NCBI GenBank assembly: GCA_008828725.1
Contig: MEHQ01002158.1
Coordinates: 167,911 to 231,910, forward strand
Length of the DNA: 64,000 nt
Source: Saccharina japonica
Lineage: Eukaryota; Sar; Phaeophyceae; Laminariales; Laminariaceae
Reading direction: 5' to 3'
This document shows positions 59,501-64,000 of the stretch, piece by piece. Within the stretch, counting starts at the first letter, position 1; each line of letters starts with the position of its first letter. Both the position numbers and the translations under genes were made by a program. A model generated the notes under the pieces. The model searched no databases. It saw only the letters and a program-made list of their open reading frames with translations, and was not told where the DNA came from.

Positions 59501-62500
59501 CGACCGGCAAGTGCTGGAGAGGACGCGGGCGCTGGCGGTGGAGCTCGGCGTGGAGGAGCGGGTGGAGTTTGTGGTGAACTGCAGCTACGACGAGCTGAAA
59601 GGTTGGCTGGGGCGGGCCAGCGTGGGGCTCCACACCATGTGGAATGAGCACTTTGGGATCGGCGTGGTGGAGATGATGGTAAGTGGGGTCTGGTACTCGT
59701 ATATAGGCGGCAATTGTTTTGTTTTTGTTTTACGCGATTTGTTTAATTGCACGTATCTCGTATCGATGTTCTTGTGCAGAGATATTGGAGAATAGGTTTC
59801 GGGCAGTGGTTTGTTACCCTCTTGTGTCTAGTTTTATTTGCGTATTTGGAACGCCCAAAATAGCAGACGCCGGCTGGTCCGGCGAAAATTCTTGTCCAAC
59901 CATGTATATACGGCATTTGCCATCCACGGGCTTACGTACAGGTGTCGTTGGCTTGATTGTGCGGCAAGATTATTTTTCCGATTGACGGTTTCGCGAGATG
60001 TACTCCACGCATGTCGTTTGCACCGCAGCCGCCTTCTTCGTTTTGCATGGAGAGCCGAGTATCCTGCGGAGAATTTCACGTTTTTGCATGCCGCCTGCGT
60101 TTGTGGTTTTATCAACCTAAAAAGTGTGATTAAAAAGTCTCTCTCACACACTACCTGGGGGCTGTTTCTTCCAGATCGTGTTGCTGTAAACTGTCGGCAC
60201 AGCAGTTGGTCCCCTCTACAGTGCCGGTATGTATGCGCCAGCCAATAATGCCGGCACTATTCGTAGCGGCAACCAGCACTACTTCCGCACGCTGCCACCC
60301 TGGTGAATCCTATCATCTGTGCCAAGCGATCCCACTGGCGCTATAGTGGGAAACCGGCACTACTCAACCGGCACTATAGAGGGACCACTACGCACTATAG
60401 CGGGAAACCGGCACTGCTCAACCGGCACTATAGAGGGACCACTACGCACTATAGCGGGCAACCGGCCGCACTAAACCGGCACTATAGAGGGACCACTACG
60501 CACTATAGCGGGCAGCCGGCACTACTCAACCGGCACTATAGAGGGACCACTACGCACTATAGCGGGAAACCGGCACTGCTCAACCGGCACTATAGAGGGA
60601 CCACTACGCACTATAGCGGGCAGCCAGCACTACTCAACCGCCACTATAGAGGGACCGCTGCTGTATTACTCCAGCACTTGCTGTCGCCGAAGAGTTCCCC
60701 AGGTTTCTGAAGCTTTTAGGTATAAGCAAAACCATGTACTGTCCACCCGTCTGACCCATTCAATTCAGAAGCTCATAACCTACGCATTTGTTTTCCCAAG
60801 CGATCCCTAACGGTTGACACCCATCCTGCGCGCAGCGGAAATCGATAGCCGATGCACATACTGTAGACGCGGTTCCCTGCGCCAACTCTCGGCTGTTTTT
60901 TTCTCCGGTGCCCTGTGCTTTGAGCTACACGCATGACCCACCCGGACGCCCCTCGTACTATAATCGCTCGAGCAGGAATCGGTACGAGTATTTTTCGGAA
61001 ATCACGCACAGATCATCGAATCAAACAGATGCGGATTCTATCGGTATAGAGCTTTGTCGCCCAACGGCATTGCCAAGTTCGGTCCCCGCTGCTGGTAGTC
61101 AGCCGCTAATGCGGGCTTCTTCGCCGCAGGAACACACGGGCATGGGCGTTATTGGTATATTGCTGTGGCATGTTTTAAAACAGGGGTCCTGAGGGCCCAG
61201 GGTCTGTTTTTTTGGTAAGCAACAACACGAACAACTTGCACACCACCACCACCACCAGTAACATTATTGTAAAACAACATATTGCCCTTTGGCCTTGCCT
61301 CACTGCACCATATGTACTCGTGCTATATCAACATGTTGCCCTTTCGCCTTGCCCCATTACGTCATAGGTACTCATGATAATTCATGCAGCAACAGTGCTA
61401 ACTCGTATTCTCTCTTTTGTGGGAGGTTGGAGCTGATTTTCGGAAATTTCCTAGAGGTTCTGCTGCCATACTGTAGAATATAACTCTCATTAGAGCACCA
61501 GGAAGAAAACACAACACCATATCACACGAACCACCTCAGAACAAGTCCACAACATATATAGGGAGAGATAAACGAAAACCAGCTCAAGGCCCAACGAACG
61601 AAAAAAAAAGGAGATACCATTTTCTGTCCCGGTATACCGTTTTCTGTCAAACGGCCCATGACTCCAAAAATGGCGATGAACGGCGGCATACGTACACATA
61701 TCAAGTGGAATCCAGACGTCCGGACGTAGATACCATATATACCAGGTAGCAAGAAACAACAGCGGCAGGAACCACAACAACTGATAGTTGCAGAAATTGT
61801 CAACAATGGGTATTAAGGTATTACTTTGTTGGGCTACTGGTAAAGGGTTAACCAATCGCCTACCCAAACTAAGCCTTACAACACCCCCCCCCCCTGGGAC
61901 GGACCGGGTATACGGGTCGAAATGTCACCAACACGCGGCTCCAATTTACGGGGGACCCACAGGGAGATTATTTTTCAGGATCGACATGGGGAAGTTTAAC
62001 TTTTCCTTTAAAAAAAAGTCTTACTTTGGACGGTGGTGAGATTCGATCCCGCAACCCAAAACCCATGTCCTGCCGACGACGCCATGTGTTAAGGTATTAG
62101 TCTGTTGGGCTACTGGTAGAAGGTACAGCAGTAGTAGGTAAATGTACCTGTACCTTTTACCAGTAGCCTAACAGACTGATAAAAGGTACAGGCAATTTTT
62201 TGCCTACTGCCTTTTACCGGTAGCCCCCAACAGACTAATACCTTAACATGTGATGACCTCCTCGTGCGAGCGAGCTCCCAACCCTCATAATTGACCAGTA
62301 CACTTGGGAATAGCAGGGCAGCGCCTATCATGGGCGCTGCTCTAAATTACACCAGTACAGTAGTTGTCCCTCTATAGGGCCGCCTGCTCGCTATAGTGCC
62401 TGTGATTTCGCTTGGCACAGATGGAATTAATCAGTGTGCGGTACAGTGCCGGTTGCCGCTCTAGTGCCGGTACTGTTGGCTGGCGCATATGTACCGGCAC

Positions 62501-63245
62501 TATATAGGGACCATATTACAGTACAGGATACCTAATAACAAACAGGAAATCTGGCCCAAGCTAGATTTCTTATTTGATACCAGGTAGAGGGGTTCTTTCT
62601 ACACTAATTTCAAGATAGCGACTCCCGAGTTTCCTTATTTTCCTCTAAATACCAGCCTGGCTTTCTTGTCAGCCTGTTTCTTACTAGGTGTCCTGTCCTG
62701 TACTGTATACATACCCTGGTATATAAGGACGTGCCTTTTCTCGACGGCACGACCGGCGATGCGCTCGGAGGACGCGGCATAATACCGGTGTACACGCAAG
62801 TCTTGCCATGGACTGATTTTTTGTTTTCCCCGTCGCTTTTCGTATCGCGTCCATCCCCGCGCTCCTCCCTCCCCCTCTCCCTCCCTTGCGCGTGAACCCA
62901 AAACAGGCAGCCGGATTGGTTACGATCGCCCATCGATCGGGGGGGCCGGCGGCAGACATCATCCGTCCCTTGGGAATGACCCACGGTTTTCTCGCCCAAC
63001 ACCCAGAGGAATACGCTCATTACATGGCGCAAGTGTTCCACGAAGGGCGAGAAGGTCGTGCGGCAGGCTTGATCAATGGGCGGTCAACGCCGTACTCCGT
63101 CCGAGCTGCTGCGAAGATAGCGTCGCGTCGGTTTTCAAACGAGGTGTTCGACAGAGAGTTTCCCGCTCTGTTTGCAGGGTTGCTGCAGCCCCGCTCGTCA
63201 TCGGTGTCCTCTCGCGGCGGAGGAGGGGGGGGAAAGGAGGATTAG
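50518..63245 (+). CDS. ALG11: ALG11 alpha-1,2-mannosyltransferase, 4 exons, 520 aa
   Basis: Exons are 50518-51099 (194 codons), 55595-55843 (83), 59286-59678 (131) and 62907-63245 (112 plus TAG), all phase 0 with GT-AG borders. The length matches the family (about 490-550). The N-terminus has a hydrophobic anchor (LAAVLSAVSVLSVFLSWAWL), then FFHPFCAGGGGGERVLW, the glycine-rich ALG11 start of the GT-B fold. YVHYPTIS and DMLSRVRDQRPSHNN span the exon 1/2 join. MVNSTWTKGHI is in exon 2. KEPRERCALSVGQFRPEKDH opens exon 3. WNEHFGIGVVE carries the GT4 E-x7-E pair at residues 398 and 406. Exon 4 has AHRSGGPAADII. The enzyme uses GDP-mannose to add the fourth and fifth mannoses to Man3GlcNAc2-PP-dolichol on the cytosolic ER face. 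Start: the ATG at 50518, not the in-frame GTG three codons upstream. The C-terminal tail is Ser/Gly-rich and lies in a tandem repeat. Confidence 0.95.
51286..51382. mobile_element. ~97-bp AACCCTT-type MITE
   Basis: Nearly the same foldback sequence as 12,661-12,755, in ALG11 intron 1. Confidence 0.7.
52181..52357. mobile_element. ~177-bp MITE, GGTGTCCTGTAC family
   Basis: Ends GTACAGGACACCTAC and AGGTGCCCTGTAC are near-perfect inverted repeats. The interior aligns with 14,758-14,932 and 62,521-62,703. Confidence 0.7.
52652..53045 (+). repeat. Left flank of CCTGT array, first copy
   Basis: This 394-bp stretch is repeated in the same order at 54,845-55,256. It includes an AACCCTT-type MITE core (GGGGACGAAACACTTGGAAT) and ends where the CCTGT array starts. 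Confidence 0.85.
53046..54211 (+). repeat. CCTGT pentanucleotide satellite (~233 units)
   Basis: An almost perfect (CCTGT)n array, 1,166 bp, in ALG11 intron 1; only the first few units vary (CCTGC, CCTAT). It ends at an N at 54,212, which marks an assembly gap, so the real array may be longer. Five-base periodicity without a stop makes it open in every frame on both strands. Confidence 0.99.
54845..55410 (+). repeat. Second, noisy copy of the array's left flank
   Basis: 54,845-55,256 repeats 52,652-53,045 with many one- to three-base insertions, then passes into degenerate CCTGT-like text (to 55,410). The differences are mostly extra bases, a pattern more like uncorrected reads than mutation. 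Confidence 0.75.
55411..55571 (+). repeat. Second CCTGT array, abutting ALG11 exon 2
   Basis: About 30 CCTGT units turning into CCTGC at the right end. It stops ~23 bp before the exon 2 acceptor (AG at 55,593-55,594), so it supplies the intron's pyrimidine-rich 3' end. Confidence 0.95.
56451..56477 (+). repeat. Interstitial telomere-like TTAGGG units
   Basis: The run reads TAGGGTTCGGGTTAGGGTTA then GGGTTCG: two perfect TTAGGG units flanked by variant ones. It is too short to be a telomere. Confidence 0.6.
57419..57602. mobile_element. Hairpin MITE-like element with ~65-bp arms
   Basis: Left arm 57,419-57,484 (starting GTATCACGCTCAGCT, then AAGATGAGTTTCGACGAAAT) is the imperfect reverse complement of 57,541-57,602. 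A related single arm is at 58,246-58,304. The ~55-bp centre is AT-rich. Confidence 0.75.
57619..57813. mobile_element. MITE with TIR CAGTGGGTACCCCGATTTAA
   Basis: The 195-bp element has inverted ends, CAGTGGGTACCCCGATTTAA on the left and the near-complement ending CTACCCACTG on the right. Its inner part (GGCGGGACATGCCG) matches 4,225-4,375 and 23,765-23,915, which lack the left end and have a doubled right end. Confidence 0.75.
58852..59106. repeat. Dispersed GGTATACCTT...GCATGC repeat
   Basis: Third member, with a poly-T start, ~180 bp upstream of ALG11 exon 3. Confidence 0.6.
60327..60656 (+). repeat. 54-bp tandem array (~6 units) in ALG11 intron 3
   Basis: GGGACC recurs at 60,381, 60,435, 60,489, 60,543, 60,597 and 60,651, exactly 54 bp apart. 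Each unit reads GGGACCACTACGCACTATAG then CGGGAAACCGGCACT...ACCGGCACTATAGA. The unit joins the two ends of the CCGGCACTAT MITE family. Because 54 is a multiple of three, an ORF with an 18-residue repeat runs through it (60,303-60,710); I do not regard that as a gene. Confidence 0.95.
62026..62092 (-). other. tRNA-like sequence (A- and B-box-like)
   Basis: On the minus strand TGGCGTCGTCGG (A-box-like) is followed ~25 nt later by GGGATCGAATCTC (B-box-like, with a T-loop ATCGAAT). The stems pair poorly and no acceptor stem is evident, so a decayed tRNA or tRNA-derived SINE head is more likely than a working tRNA. Confidence 0.25.
62089..62248. repeat. Inverted repeat around CTGTTGGGCTACTGGTA
   Basis: TTAAGGTATTAGTCTGTTGG and GCTACTGGTAGAAGG (62,089-62,128) recur as near complements at 62,150-62,180 and 62,208-62,248. 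A direct relative is at 61,812-61,848. Foldback element inferred. Confidence 0.55.
62360..62512. mobile_element. Complete ~150-bp MITE of the CCGGCACTAT family
   Basis: It opens GTCCCTCTATAGGG and closes CCGGCACTATATAGGGACC, inverted ends of one another. The interior matches 12,348-12,594. It lies in ALG11 intron 3. Confidence 0.65.
62521..62703. mobile_element. ~183-bp MITE, GGTGTCCTGTAC family
   Basis: Ends GTACAGGATACCTA and TAGGTGTCCTGTCC. It lies next to the CCGGCACTAT MITE in ALG11 intron 3. Confidence 0.7.
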
Positions 63246-64000
63246 GGATATAGATGCCTGGTGGTGGGTTTTGTTTTGTGTATACGTACAAGAAGTGCGC
63301 TTTGTGCCTTAGTGTCTGAAGTTCTCAGGATGCCTACGTAAAGCGGAGACCCCATCCTCTGGCTTTCAATGATGTCCCTCGGTTTTCAAAAGAGGCTTTT
63401 CTGCTCGATTTTGCAGGGTTGTTACAGCCCCGCGGGTCGTCGCTGTTCTCTCGCGGATGGGGGGGGGGGAGGAGGAATAGGGATGGGGGCCTGGTGGGTT
63501 TGTGTATACAAGCAGTTCGTTTTGTGTCTTGTGTCTGAAGTTCTCAGGATGCCAAAAGCGGAGACCCCATCCTCTAGCTTTCAACGATGTCCCTCGGTTT
63601 TCAAAAGAGGCTTTTCTGCTCGATTTTGCAGGGTTGCTACAGCCCCGTGGATCGTCGTCGTTCTCTCGCGGATGGAAGGAGGAATAGGGATGGGGGCCTG
63701 GTGGGTTTGTGTATACAAGCAGTTCGCTTCGTGTCTGAAGTTCTCAGGAAGCCAAAAGCGGAGACCCCATCGTATGGCTTTCAATGACGTTCCTCGGTTA
63801 AAAAAAAAGGCTTTTCTGCTCGATTCTGCAGGGTTATTACAGCCCCGCGGATCGTCGCTGCTCTCTCGCGGATGGAAGGAGGAATAGGGATGGGGGCTTG
63901 GTCGGTTTGTGTATACAAGAAGTTCGCTTTGTGCCTAGTGTCTGAAGTTCTCAGGAAGCCTCAAGCGGAGACCCCATCCTATGGCTTTCAATGATGTTCC
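63129..64000 (+). repeat. ~200-250-bp tandem repeat of the ALG11 3' end
   Basis: CGGTTTTCAAA-type unit starts are at 63,129, 63,380, 63,595 and 63,795, and the array runs off the right edge. Unit one contains the last 38 ALG11 codons, the stop and 3' UTR. Later units keep TTTGCAGGGTTG, CAGCCCCG and TCTCTCGCGG and a frame with a stop at the matching place. Confidence 0.92.

Noticed and set aside
60303..60710. 135-codon ORF with an 18-residue repeat
   Set aside because: It is produced by the 54-bp MITE-derived array inside ALG11 intron 3; no codon bias or family signal.

Overview
The window is nuclear DNA from a eukaryote with long spliceosomal introns. All proposed introns are GT-AG and run from about 250 bp to 4.6 kb; almost all are phase 0, and spacers are full of short dispersed repeats. 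GC-rich codon use and the gene types fit a photosynthetic stramenopile, perhaps a brown alga or relative. That placement is inference, since no rRNA or organellar gene is present to test it.

Layout. Positions 324-18,183 and 19,850-37,727 are two nearly identical direct copies of a ~17.9 kb segment. Each copy carries (i) a minus-strand four-exon gene for an unrecognised 192-residue coiled-coil protein, (ii) head-to-head with it, NF-YB gene A (two exons), and (iii) the first exon of NF-YB gene B. Only the right-hand copy is followed by gene B exon 2 (40,163-40,501), so the left copy of B is an orphan first exon. A ~0.8 kb spacer (18,184-18,979) holds possible exon fragments. The right-hand copy is bracketed by ~870 bp inverted arms (18,980-19,849 and 37,616-38,481).

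From 44 kb to the right edge lies a second head-to-head pair: a three-exon minus-strand mitochondrial-carrier-family protein (44,167-50,026) and a four-exon ALG11 mannosyltransferase (50,518-63,245). ALG11 intron 1 holds a ~1.17 kb CCTGT satellite, an N (assembly gap) and a noisy second copy of the satellite's left flank. Its intron 3 holds a 54-bp tandem array. The ALG11 stop-codon region is itself tandemly repeated to the right edge of the window.

Roles. NF-YB is the histone-fold B subunit of the CCAAT-binding NF-Y complex. ALG11 adds the fourth and fifth mannoses to the dolichol-linked N-glycan precursor on the cytosolic ER face. The carrier moves an unknown solute across an organelle membrane. 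No pathway links these genes; they look like ordinary housekeeping neighbours.

Most of the rest is repeats: several MITE-like families, minisatellites, and a short dispersed element whose sense strand ends in a poly-C tract. Several rearrangement edges fall at poly-G/C tracts, so some of the large structure may be assembly artefact. The novelty lies in the duplication architecture, the broken NF-YB gene B and the C-tailed element, not in a new enzyme system.
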